A DNA stretch of 5,027 nt from DASSKO01 sp035690425 (lineage in GTDB: Bacteria > Actinomycetota > Actinomycetes > Propionibacteriales > Nocardioidaceae), in the NCBI GenBank assembly GCA_035690425.1, contig DASSKO010000129.1:1-5027 (forward strand), read 5' to 3'. The translations under genes were made by a program, and so were the position numbers. Positions within the stretch are counted from its first letter, which is position 1. Every line of letters begins with the position of its first letter. Shown here piece by piece: positions 1 through 5,027 of the stretch. Under the pieces are notes generated by a model. It ran no database searches. It was not told where the DNA came from and was given only the letters and a program-made list of their open reading frames with translations.

Positions 1-1248
1 GACCACGATCGCGGTCGGCTCGACGGCGAGTAGCCGCCGCAGCACAGCGGCATCGGCGATGTCGGCCTTGTTGACGACGATGACCTCGGGAACGCCGAGC
101 GCGTCGATCTCGGCCAACACCTCGCGTACGGCGGCCAGCTGGGCCATCGGGTCGGGATGCGCGCCGTCGACGACGTGCAGAACGAGGTCGGCCTCCGCCA
201 CCTCTTCCAAGGTCGAGCGGAACGCCTCGATGAGCTGATGCGGCAGGTGCCGCACGAACCCGACCGTGTCGGCGAGCGTGTAGAGCCGACCCTCTGGGGT
301 CTCCGCCCGTCGTACGGTCGGGTCGAGCGTCGCGAACAGCGCGTTCTCGACGAGCACGCCCGCACCGGTGAGCCGGTTGAGCAGCGAGGACTTTCCGGCG
401 TTGGTGTAACCGGCGATCACGACGCTCGGCACCGACTTCCGGTGCCGCTCCTGCCGCTTCACGTCACGAGCAGTGCCCATGCCCGCGATCTCGCGCCGCA
501 GCTTCGCCATCTTGGTGCGGATGCGGCGCCGGTCGGTCTCGATCTTCGTCTCACCGGGGCCACGCGTTCCGATGCCACCGCCACCGGCCACCCGGCCACC
601 GGCCTGCCGCGACATCGACTCGCCCCAGCCACGAAGCCGCGGCAGCATGTACTCCATCTGTGCCAGCGCGACCTGCGCCTTGCCCTCCCGGCTGCGCGCG
701 TGCTGAGCGAAGATGTCCAGGATCAGGGCGGTCCGGTCGATGACCTTGACCTTCACCACGTCTTCCAGCTGTCGCAGCTGACCGGGCGTCAGCTCACCGT
801 CGCAGATGACCGTGTCCGCGCCGGTGGCGACGACGATGTCGCGCAGCTCGCGAGCCTTCCCGGAGCCGACATAGGTCGCGGGATCGGGCCGGTCACGTCG
901 CTGCACCAGGCCTTCGAGCACCTGCGAGCCCGCGGTCTCCGCGAGTGCCTTCAGCTCTTGAAGGCTCGTCTCGGCCTCGTCGAGCGTCCCCGACGTCCAC
1001 ACGCCGATCAGTACGACGCGCTCCAGCCTCAGCTGCCGGTACTCGACCTCGGTGACGTCCTCGAGCTCGGTCGTGATGCCCGCGACCCGGCGAAGCCCGC
1101 GGCGGGCCTCGAGCTCGAGCTCGACACGCTCGTCGCGCTCGGGAGCGCTGTCGTGGTCGGCGGGAAAGGTGTCTGCAAGTTCTACGGCAGCGGTGTCGAG
1201 GTCGAGGTCCGGGTCGTTCTCGAGCGGCCGATCAGCGGAAAACGTCAT
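1..1248 (-). CDS. hflX: GTPase HflX, 3' end beyond window
   Basis: This is a cytoplasmic GTPase that binds the large ribosomal subunit and, in characterised homologues, splits stalled or stress-inactivated 70S ribosomes. The first 416 residues are present and the rest lies beyond the left edge. After an acidic, actinobacterial-style N-terminal extension (about residues 1-50) comes the HflX N-terminal domain with YVGSGK (126-131) and DRTALILDIF (171-180). The family's glycine-rich linker GIGTRGPGE follows (225-233). The G domain shows the P-loop GYTNAGKSS (280-288), G3 DTVGF (327-331) and G4 NKAD (393-396), all intact. I chose ATG at 1248 because an AAGG Shine-Dalgarno core lies about 5 nt upstream. 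In-frame GTG and TTG codons directly before it (1254 and 1251) are alternatives. It is divergent from the small membrane protein gene. dapF lies further upstream on the same strand but is separated by that gene, so the two are not a simple operon. Family assignment is secure. Confidence 0.97.
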   Translation of the reverse strand, partial: MTFSADRPLENDPDLDLDTAAVELADTFPADHDSAPERDERVELELEARRGLRRVAGITTELEDVTEVEYRQLRLERVVLIGVWTSGTLDEAETSLQELKALAETAGSQVLEGLVQRRDRPDPATYVGSGKARELRDIVVATGADTVICDGELTPGQLRQLEDVVKVKVIDRTALILDIFAQHARSREGKAQVALAQMEYMLPRLRGWGESMSRQAGGRVAGGGGIGTRGPGETKIETDRRRIRTKMAKLRREIAGMGTARDVKRQERHRKSVPSVVIAGYTNAGKSSLLNRLTGAGVLVENALFATLDPTVRRAETPEGRLYTLADTVGFVRHLPHQLIEAFRSTLEEVAEADLVLHVVDGAHPDPMAQLAAVREVLAEIDALGVPEVIVVNKADIADAAVLRRLLAVEPTAIVV

Positions 1249-1381
1249 CAACACCTTCAACACACCAACCGGGCGGCTTCATCCCGGCGTACCGGTCGAT
1301 CGTGACACGCCCACCAGGCGCTGTCTCAGGGTTATCGCGTGTCGCATTGACCGTGGGGCGCCCGGGCTCCACCTTGTGGCT
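1249..1381. promoter_or_regulatory. Divergent intergenic region, hflX / membrane protein
   Basis: These 133 bp separate two divergently oriented genes and must hold the start signals for both, unless the membrane protein gene is leaderless or transcribed from within hflX. A TTGACC hexamer at 1347-1352 resembles a -35 box on the plus strand, but no good -10 box sits 16-18 bp downstream of it. On the minus strand only the AAGG ribosome-binding core in front of hflX is clear. No operator, riboswitch or terminator hairpin is evident. The call rests on gene layout, not on a convincing promoter match. Confidence 0.35.
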
Positions 1382-1813
1382 ATGACCGAGACGACTCAGC
1401 CGGATGTGACCAAAGGCGCGCCGACGGCCGACAAGGTCTTCGCCTACCTTGCCGCCCTGTTGGTGCTCTGCGTCATCGTGCAGTTCTTCCTCGCCGGGCT
1501 CGGCGTCTGGGGGATCGACCAGCACAAGATCGACAAGGCCTCGAGCATCGACCCCCACCGCGGGTTCGCGGGGGTTGTCGCGCTCGTCGCGGTGCTGATG
1601 TTCATCACCGCTCTGGTCTCCCGCACGTCCAAGACCAGGATCTGGGTCAGCATCCTGATCGCGATCCTCGCCGAACCCATCCAGGCGTTGCTGGCGGTGG
1701 GCGGCGAGCATCAGCACTGGGTCGGTGGCCTGCACGTGCTTGACGCGGTGGTCATCCTCGGGCTGTCCGGATGGATGCACCGCGTGTCGAGGCCACTGCT
1801 CAAGCGGGGCTGA
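1382..1813 (+). CDS. Small four-helix membrane protein (DUF6220-like)
   Basis: This is a 143-residue integral membrane protein of unknown function. After a polar N-terminus (1-18), four hydrophobic segments are visible at about 19-45, 61-80, 86-106 and 114-132, with a basic C-terminal tail ending RPLLKRG. The pattern of a first helix containing VQFFLAGLGVWG, a DPHR motif at the entry of helix 2 (His59), and GGLHVLDA in helix 4 (His118) resembles the small DUF6220 proteins of actinobacteria. That match is from memory and unverified. His110 and His112 lie in the loop before helix 4. ATG at 1382 is preferred because the encoded N-terminus is natural, but no strong Shine-Dalgarno is present and GTG at 1376 is an in-frame alternative. 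The longer in-frame extension back to 1052 is rejected because it runs antisense to hflX. Its stop overlaps the end of convergent dapF by 14 bp. Reading frame confident; function unknown. Confidence 0.85.
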   Translation: MTETTQPDVTKGAPTADKVFAYLAALLVLCVIVQFFLAGLGVWGIDQHKIDKASSIDPHRGFAGVVALVAVLMFITALVSRTSKTRIWVSILIAILAEPIQALLAVGGEHQHWVGGLHVLDAVVILGLSGWMHRVSRPLLKRG

Positions 1814-2594
1814 CGTCCGTCTCGCCGCGCGCGACAAGCACGGCGGGCCCGGTCAGGAACACCCGCCCGTCGGGGCGCCAGTCGACCATGAGGCGACCCC
1901 CGGGGACGTCGACGATGTAGGTCGTCCGCGCGCCGTCCGCGTCCATCGCGGCAACCGCCGCCGCGCATGCACCCGTACCACAGGACCGCGTCTCGCCGAC
2001 GCCGCGTTCGTAGACCCGCATGCGGAGGTGGCCGGGGCCACGCGGCTCGACGACCTCGACGTTGACGCCGTCAGTGAACGCGGCTTCCGGCTCGATGACC
2101 GGTGGGCTCGACAGGTCGACCTCGTCGAGGTCGCCGGCGTCGAGGATCACCAGGTGCGGATTGCCCATCGACCAACCTTGGGCGTCATGCGCGGCGCCGC
2201 CGAGAGTCACCTTGGCGTCGTCGAGGCGCTCGGCGTGGCCCATGTCGACGGTGATGTCACCCTCGGCGGTGACGTCGACGTCCTTGCCCCCGGCTCGCGT
2301 GCCGATGCGGAGATGGCCGGGGTGCTCGAAGCCTTCGGTCACGAGGTAGCGCGCGAACACGCGCACGCCGTTGCCGCACATCTCGGCGATGGATCCGTCT
2401 GCGTTCCGGTAGTCCATGAACCACCGGACGTCGGCGCTGTCGTCCGTGCGAACGACGGCCAGCACTCCGTCCGCGCCGATGCCACGCCTGCGGTCACACA
2501 GCGCGCGTACGACGTCCTCGGTCAGGTGAATGTCCTCGTCGGGGGGGATCAGCACGAAGTCGTTCTCCGTGCCGTGCCCTTTGACGAAGCGCAT
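1800..2594 (-). CDS. dapF: Diaminopimelate epimerase DapF
   Basis: This cytoplasmic, cofactor-independent racemase converts LL- to meso-diaminopimelate, the last step before lysine and a building block of peptidoglycan. It is full length at 264 residues, near the usual 270-290. The substrate-binding N-terminus KGHGTENDF (5-13) and the RRGIGADG segment (36-43) are present. Both catalytic cysteines are in their signatures: Cys73 in EMCGNGVR (71-78) and Cys205 in SCGTGAC (204-210). MGNPH (143-147) and YERGVGET (195-202) are also present, so the enzyme should be active. The start at 2594 gives the canonical MRFVKGHGTENDF opening, although the ribosome-binding site is weak (a GGA about 4 nt upstream). 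That would fit translation following the EAL gene, which ends 27 bp upstream on the same strand. The 3' end overlaps the convergent membrane protein gene by 14 bp, leaving no room for a terminator between them. Confidence 0.97.
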   Translation of the reverse strand: MRFVKGHGTENDFVLIPPDEDIHLTEDVVRALCDRRRGIGADGVLAVVRTDDSADVRWFMDYRNADGSIAEMCGNGVRVFARYLVTEGFEHPGHLRIGTRAGGKDVDVTAEGDITVDMGHAERLDDAKVTLGGAAHDAQGWSMGNPHLVILDAGDLDEVDLSSPPVIEPEAAFTDGVNVEVVEPRGPGHLRMRVYERGVGETRSCGTGACAAAVAAMDADGARTTYIVDVPGGRLMVDWRPDGRVFLTGPAVLVARGETDVSPA

Positions 2595-2621
2595 ACGTCC
2601 AGCGTAAGCGCAGCCGTCCGA

Positions 2622-3473
2622 CTAGAGGTGATGAAGGACGCGCCGCTCCCGTGGTGTGGGGATCCGGCCGGAGCCCTCCCAGCCGGTGCCGTGCGCAAGC
2701 ATCAGCCGCGCCTGCTCAGCCCGTTGGGGTCCCGAGAACAGGTAGCCGAGTGCGCGGTCGCAACCGAGCTCGCACAGCCGGGCGCCCTCTGACCACGACT
2801 CGACACCCTCGGCGACCACTCGAACTCCGTGGGCATGGGCCAGCTCGATGACCGACGAGACGATGCTGTCCCCCTCGAGGTCGGACCCGACCCCCCGAAC
2901 GAAGCTCTGGTCGAGCTTCACGGCCTCGATGGGAAGCTCGCCGAGCGTCGCCAACGAGGAGTACCACGTGCCGAAGTCGTCGATCGCCAGCGCGATTCCC
3001 GCGTCGCGCAGCGACTCGAGCAGCGCCGGCGCTGCCCGGCTGCCGGTGGCGAGCGCCTCTTCCGTGACCTCCAGGCCGAGCGTGTCCGGCGGCAGCGCGC
3101 ACCTGCGCACCAGATCGGTGATGCGGTCGACGAAGCCCGGCTCCAGCAGCTGCGAGGCGGCGACGTTCACCCACAGCTGTCGGTGCGTCCCGTCGACCGT
3201 CGGTGGCAGCGGCCGCCACGTCTCGAGCTCGGCCGCGCAGCGTTCGAGCACCCACCAGCCGAGCTGCGGCATCAGGCCGGCACCCTCGGCGACGGCGAGG
3301 AAGTCGGCCGGCCAGAGCAGACCGCGCTTCGGGTGCTGCCAGCGCAGCAGCGCTTCCATGCCGACGACGGCACCACACGCAAGGTCGACCTCGGGCTGGA
3401 AGTGCAGCACGAGGGCCTCGTCCTCCAGCGCCCGTTCGAGCGCAGGGACGAGGTCGAGATCGAGGCTGGGCAT
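2622..3473 (-). CDS. Stand-alone EAL-domain c-di-GMP phosphodiesterase
   Basis: This 283-residue protein is a single EAL domain (about residues 9-260) with a short C-terminal tail. It has no GGDEF, PAS or membrane segment, so it is probably cytosolic. The domain should linearise cyclic di-GMP to pGpG using two metal ions. Residues of the known active site are visible: Glu40 in the EALLRW signature, Asn103 in WVNVAAS, Glu135 in LGLEVTEE, Asp165-Asp166 in the DDFGT loop, Lys186 in VKLDQSF, Glu222 in VVAEGVES, and the GYLFSGP motif near the end. The loop-6 motif reads DDFGTWYSSL where DDFGTGYSSL is usual, so Trp170 replaces a normally conserved glycine. The start is well supported: a GGAGG Shine-Dalgarno lies 4 nt before ATG 3473. 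This also shows that the gene was not decapitated by the neighbouring insertion sequence. It lies 27 bp upstream of dapF on the same strand, probably co-transcribed. Catalytic activity is inferred. Confidence 0.93.
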   Translation of the reverse strand: MPSLDLDLVPALERALEDEALVLHFQPEVDLACGAVVGMEALLRWQHPKRGLLWPADFLAVAEGAGLMPQLGWWVLERCAAELETWRPLPPTVDGTHRQLWVNVAASQLLEPGFVDRITDLVRRCALPPDTLGLEVTEEALATGSRAAPALLESLRDAGIALAIDDFGTWYSSLATLGELPIEAVKLDQSFVRGVGSDLEGDSIVSSVIELAHAHGVRVVAEGVESWSEGARLCELGCDRALGYLFSGPQRAEQARLMLAHGTGWEGSGRIPTPRERRVLHHL

Positions 3474-3483
3474 ATCGCCTCCG
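3469..3483 (-). promoter_or_regulatory. Strong RBS of the EAL gene
   Basis: On the minus strand GGAGG is followed by CGAT and then the ATG at 3473-3471. This is a near-ideal Shine-Dalgarno at normal spacing. It fixes the EAL start and argues that the gene is a natural stand-alone EAL protein, not the tail of a longer GGDEF-EAL protein cut by the insertion sequence 77 bp upstream. Confidence 0.75.
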
Positions 3484-3552
3484 AGACAGGGTGGGCTTCC
3501 TTCGGGCAGTCTGCGGCGGAATGTCCTTCACCGGTATGGCCTAACGGGGCTA

Positions 3553-3576
3553 GTGCCGCTTCAGGCAACCTTCGCC
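3553..3576 (+). repeat. IS630 left terminal inverted repeat
   Basis: This is the transposase 3'-side end of the element. It matches the reverse complement of 4811-4834 at 19 of 24 positions. The outer six bases GTGCCG and the inner block TTCGCC are conserved. The repeat overlaps the gene: the last codons and the TGA stop of the transposase (complement of 3561-3563) lie inside it, so the protein's C-terminal KVA is encoded by the terminal repeat. Confidence 0.88.
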
Positions 3577-4715
3577 CTCTTGATGGTCTGGGCTTTGGCG
3601 ACGATCTCGCGTAGCTTCGGGTGGCTGGCTGCGTGACGGTTCCGCCAGGAGATGTAGCGGCGGATCATGCTGGCCTGTTCGGCGTGGCTGTTGTGGTTGG
3701 TGCCGTTGAGTGCGAAGTAGCGCAGCGCGGTGAACTGGGCCTCGATGCGGTTCAGCCAGGAGCCGTAGTAGGGCACGTAGGCCAGTTCGATGTTGTTCGC
3801 ATCGGCCCAGTCCCCGACGCTGCTGTCGGTCTTGGTCGTGCGGTGCGGGCTGAAGTTGTCCAGCACGATCGCGATCCGCACCTCGGCCGGGTGTAGTGAG
3901 CGCAGGTAGCGGCAGAACGCCAGGAACTCGACCCGGCCTTTGCGCTTGGTGATGTGGCCGTAGAGCCTGTCGCGGGAAAGGTCGTAGCCGGCCATCAGGT
4001 GCCTAACCCCGTGCGGACGCTTGTAGGTCGCCCGCCGCCTCCGACGGCGTGGCGCGGCCGGGTCGCCCTTGCCGGCCGCGATCGGCGCCCACTGCCTGCC
4101 CGGGTGCGGCATCAGGTTCAATGGTCCGAACTCGTCCATGCAGATCACCACGGTCGGATCATCCGGTCCCGGTTCGGCTGCGCCGTCGGCCATGGCGTAG
4201 AGCTCGAGCACCCGGTTCTTCTTGGCCTCGTAGTCCGGGTCGGTGGACGTCTTCCAGGTCTTCACGGCTTGAAAGCTGACGCCCTCCTCGCGGAGCAGCG
4301 CCCGCAGGCCCTCGTGGCTGATGTCGTCGACCACCCCCTCGGCGACCAGGAAGTCGGCCAGCTTGGGCAGGCTCCAGGTCGAGAACGGCAGACCGTGATC
4401 GGTCGGCCTGGCCAGCGCGGTCTTCTTGATCTCCTGCCGCTGCCCCAACGTGAACTTCGGCGGCCGGCCGCCGCCGTACTTGGGTTGCAGCGAGTCGAAC
4501 CCGTCCGCGTTGAAGTTGTGCAGCACGTCGCGCACCCGGTCCGGGCTGGTGAACGTCACCTCAGCGATCTTGACCGCGTCCATGCCCTGCGCGGACAGCA
4601 GCACCATCTGGGCCCGCCGCCACGTCACAATCGATCCGCTGCTTCGACGCACGATGCGCAGCAGCTTGTTGCCCTCGTCGCTGGTGATGGTCCGGACCCG
4701 CACGCGTGCCACCAT
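3561..4715 (-). CDS. IS630 family transposase
   Basis: This 384-residue DDE recombinase should cut and join the element's ends at TA targets. The N-terminal half is the DNA-binding part, with helix-turn-helix regions in about residues 13-80 (including WRRAQMVLLSAQGMDAVKIAEV) and a GGGRPPKF linker at 81-88. A second winged-helix-like segment follows at about 90-150. The RNase H-like catalytic domain shows Asp194 in CMDEFG, Asp286 in VLDNFSPH and Glu325 in WLNRIEAQF, with 38 residues between the second Asp and the Glu. A basic run of six arginines lies at 223-228. The frame is uninterrupted, with no programmed frameshift needed. ATG 4715 is supported by an AGGAG Shine-Dalgarno 7 nt upstream. 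The stop lies within the left terminal repeat, 87 bp before the EAL start, so read-through transcription into EAL-dapF is possible. I saw no strong promoter in the 119 bp between gene start and element end. Confidence 0.95.
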   Translation of the reverse strand: MVARVRVRTITSDEGNKLLRIVRRSSGSIVTWRRAQMVLLSAQGMDAVKIAEVTFTSPDRVRDVLHNFNADGFDSLQPKYGGGRPPKFTLGQRQEIKKTALARPTDHGLPFSTWSLPKLADFLVAEGVVDDISHEGLRALLREEGVSFQAVKTWKTSTDPDYEAKKNRVLELYAMADGAAEPGPDDPTVVICMDEFGPLNLMPHPGRQWAPIAAGKGDPAAPRRRRRRATYKRPHGVRHLMAGYDLSRDRLYGHITKRKGRVEFLAFCRYLRSLHPAEVRIAIVLDNFSPHRTTKTDSSVGDWADANNIELAYVPYYGSWLNRIEAQFTALRYFALNGTNHNSHAEQASMIRRYISWRNRHAASHPKLREIVAKAQTIKRAKVA

Positions 4716-4791
4716 CTCGCGTCTCCTGGGGGAAGTCAGGATCAGACGAGTCGGAGCATCAAACGATCACCGCCACGCGCAGCGGACCTTC

Positions 4792-4837
4792 AACGGCGTG
4801 TCGCCCACGAGGCGAACGTTGGCGGCAACGGCACTAG
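4792..4837 (+). repeat. Left arm of 46-bp perfect inverted repeat (IS end)
   Basis: These 46 bases are the exact reverse complement of 4982-5027. The arm comprises the right end of the IS630 element plus the TA and one flanking base. It contains the right terminal repeat (4811-4834) and extends well inside it, into non-coding IS sequence. Because the left and right ends of the element differ at 5 of 24 positions, the identity shows that the other arm is also a right end. The match stops at the window edge, so the true repeat is probably longer. Confidence 0.9.
4811..4834 (-). repeat. IS630 right terminal inverted repeat
   Basis: This is the transposase 5'-side end of the element. Read inward on the minus strand it begins GTGCCGTTGCCGCC and pairs with 3553-3576 at 19 of 24 positions. 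It is followed outward by the TA target dinucleotide at 4835-4836. Between this end and the transposase start (4716-4810) I see only the ribosome-binding site and no other recognisable feature. Confidence 0.88.
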
Positions 4838-4858
4838 CCGCGGAGATTCAGCGGCGGC

Positions 4859-4873
4859 TACTGCCAGCGTCGT
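4859..4873 (+). repeat. Left arm of imperfect 15-bp inverted repeat in the spacer
   Basis: TACTGCCAGCGTCGT here pairs with ACGACGCTGGCCGTA at 4967-4981 at 14 of 15 positions, including an uninterrupted 11-bp block. The right arm ends one base before the CTAG at the second IS end. The centre of symmetry differs from that of the 46-bp IS repeat, so this is a separate structure. It could be the ends of a tiny older mobile remnant, a binding-site pair, or chance. Confidence 0.5.
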
Positions 4874-4883
4874 TCACGTGTGA

Positions 4884-4958
4884 GGCAGCGCAGTGACGGG
4901 CACCGCCGCCTACTTCCTGGCGATCCAGGAGTTCTGCCCCAACCAGGCCAGCCAGTAG
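4884..4958 (+). pseudogene. Possible C-terminal gene remnant (DUF732-like tail)
   Basis: An open stretch after an in-frame TGA (4881-4883) encodes GSAVTGTAAYFLAIQEFCPN followed by QASQ and a TAG stop. The ending, a hydrophobic helix followed by FCPN, recalls the C-terminus of small secreted actinobacterial DUF732 proteins, which typically end in a YCP-like motif. Only about 24 residues are readable. The upstream part is absent or frameshifted, and the IS end lies less than 50 bp away, which would fit a gene truncated by insertion. The match is from memory and too short to be firm. It may be a chance reading frame. Confidence 0.25.
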
Positions 4959-4966
4959 GTGCCGCT

Positions 4967-4981
4967 ACGACGCTGGCCGTA
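4967..4981 (-). repeat. Right arm of imperfect 15-bp inverted repeat in the spacer
   Basis: This is the partner of 4859-4873 (14 of 15 positions pair, the single mismatch being 4862 with 4978). It directly abuts the CTAG target of the second IS copy, so that insertion landed at the outer edge of this arm. Confidence 0.5.
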
Positions 4982-4982
4982 C

Positions 4983-5027
4983 TAGTGCCGTTGCCGCCAA
5001 CGTTCGCCTCGTGGGCGACACGCCGTT
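4983..5027 (+). mobile_element. Right end of a second IS630 copy, truncated by window
   Basis: After TA at 4983-4984, the 43 bases to the window edge are identical to the right end of the element at 3551-4836 read inward, so this copy points the other way. By homology its transposase should start about 120 bp inside the element, near position 5104 on the plus strand, outside this window. Only non-coding end sequence is visible, so it could be a full second copy or just an end fragment. Confidence 0.8.

Larger units (their letters stand above)
3551..4836 (-). mobile_element. Complete IS630-type insertion sequence
   Basis: This is a compact element of 1,282 bp (3553-4834) carrying one transposase gene on the minus strand. 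The ends read inward as GTGCCGCTTCAGGCAACC... on the left and GTGCCGTTGCCGCCAACG... on the right, with 19 of the first 24 positions matching. Each end is flanked by a TA dinucleotide (3551-3552 and 4835-4836), which is the target duplication expected of the IS630/Tc1-mariner group. The context is CTAG on both sides. The element looks intact and potentially active: open transposase frame, both ends present, a good ribosome-binding site. It sits 77 bp upstream of the EAL gene in the same direction. An identical right end occurs in inverted orientation at 4985-5027. Confidence 0.92.
4837..4982. other. Spacer between two inverted IS630 right ends
   Basis: These 146 bp lie between the TA flanks of the two IS right ends and are presumably older chromosomal (or other mobile) DNA. 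They contain an imperfect 15-bp inverted repeat and a short open remnant ending TAG at 4956-4958. No complete gene, tRNA or convincing promoter is visible. If both insertions are simple, this segment was once directly continuous with the EAL upstream region left of 3551. Confidence 0.6.

Noticed and set aside
157..1305. Long plus-strand open frame opposite hflX
   Set aside because: It is antisense to a clear hflX with all GTPase motifs. Its translation is rich in Arg, His and Asp without domain character, as expected for a shadow frame in GC-rich DNA.
1347..1375. TTGACC as the -35 box of a promoter for the membrane protein gene
   Set aside because: The hexamer 17 bp downstream (CACCTT) does not resemble a -10 box.
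1052..1381. In-frame N-terminal extension of the membrane protein gene
   Set aside because: It overlaps hflX antisense and is low-complexity Ser/Arg-rich. The natural start is ATG 1382.
1725..2792. 355-codon plus-strand open frame across dapF
   Set aside because: It runs antisense to dapF and into the EAL gene, and shows no motif of its own.
3474..3550. EAL gene as an IS-truncated GGDEF-EAL fusion
   Set aside because: A GGAGG site correctly spaced before ATG 3473, with no GGDEF sequence in the remaining leader, indicates a natural start.
2829..3636. Overlapping plus-strand frames opposite the EAL gene
   Set aside because: Compositionally biased antisense shadows. The minus-strand frame has the full set of EAL motifs and a strong ribosome-binding site.
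3954..4896. Plus-strand frames opposite the transposase, reaching into the spacer
   Set aside because: They cross the IS boundary and lack recognisable domains, while the minus-strand frame is a complete DDE transposase.
1..5027. CRISPR array, tRNA, rRNA, riboswitch or new defence system
   Set aside because: No regularly spaced repeats, no RNA gene signatures and no defence-type domains were found on either strand. Apart from the IS pair, the content is known protein families.

Overview
The window is GC-rich chromosomal DNA from an actinobacterium. The base composition, the codon use and the co-location of hflX and dapF (also close neighbours in mycobacteria and streptomycetes) all point that way. 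I cannot name the genus. I see no new defence, CRISPR or biosynthetic system. The parts beyond routine annotation are an insertion-sequence (IS) insertion with a second copy starting next to it, and the unusual neighbourhood of dapF.

Layout, left to right. Positions 1-1248 (minus) hold most of hflX, a ribosome-associated GTPase gene cut by the window edge at its 3' end. A 133-bp divergent intergenic region follows. Next is a small four-helix membrane protein gene (1382-1813, plus) that resembles the DUF6220 type. Its stop overlaps by 14 bp the end of the convergent dapF (1800-2594, minus), which encodes diaminopimelate epimerase of the lysine and peptidoglycan pathway. Upstream of dapF on the same strand, 27 bp away, is a stand-alone EAL-domain gene (2622-3473, minus), a probable cyclic-di-GMP phosphodiesterase. 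EAL and dapF may form one transcription unit.

From 3551 to 4836 lies a complete IS630-type insertion sequence. It has a 384-aa DDE transposase on the minus strand, imperfect terminal inverted repeats, and a TA dinucleotide on each side. It sits 77 bp upstream of the EAL start and reads in the same direction. A 146-bp spacer (4837-4982) then leads to a second copy of the same IS end (4983-5027). This copy is inverted relative to the first and runs off the window, so two copies appear to be arranged back to back. The spacer holds a short reading-frame remnant and an imperfect 15-bp inverted repeat.

Functionally, HflX (ribosome rescue), DapF (cell-wall precursor) and the EAL protein (second-messenger turnover) are unrelated housekeeping or regulatory activities. 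The IS pair is a later arrival that probably separated EAL-dapF from whatever lay upstream.
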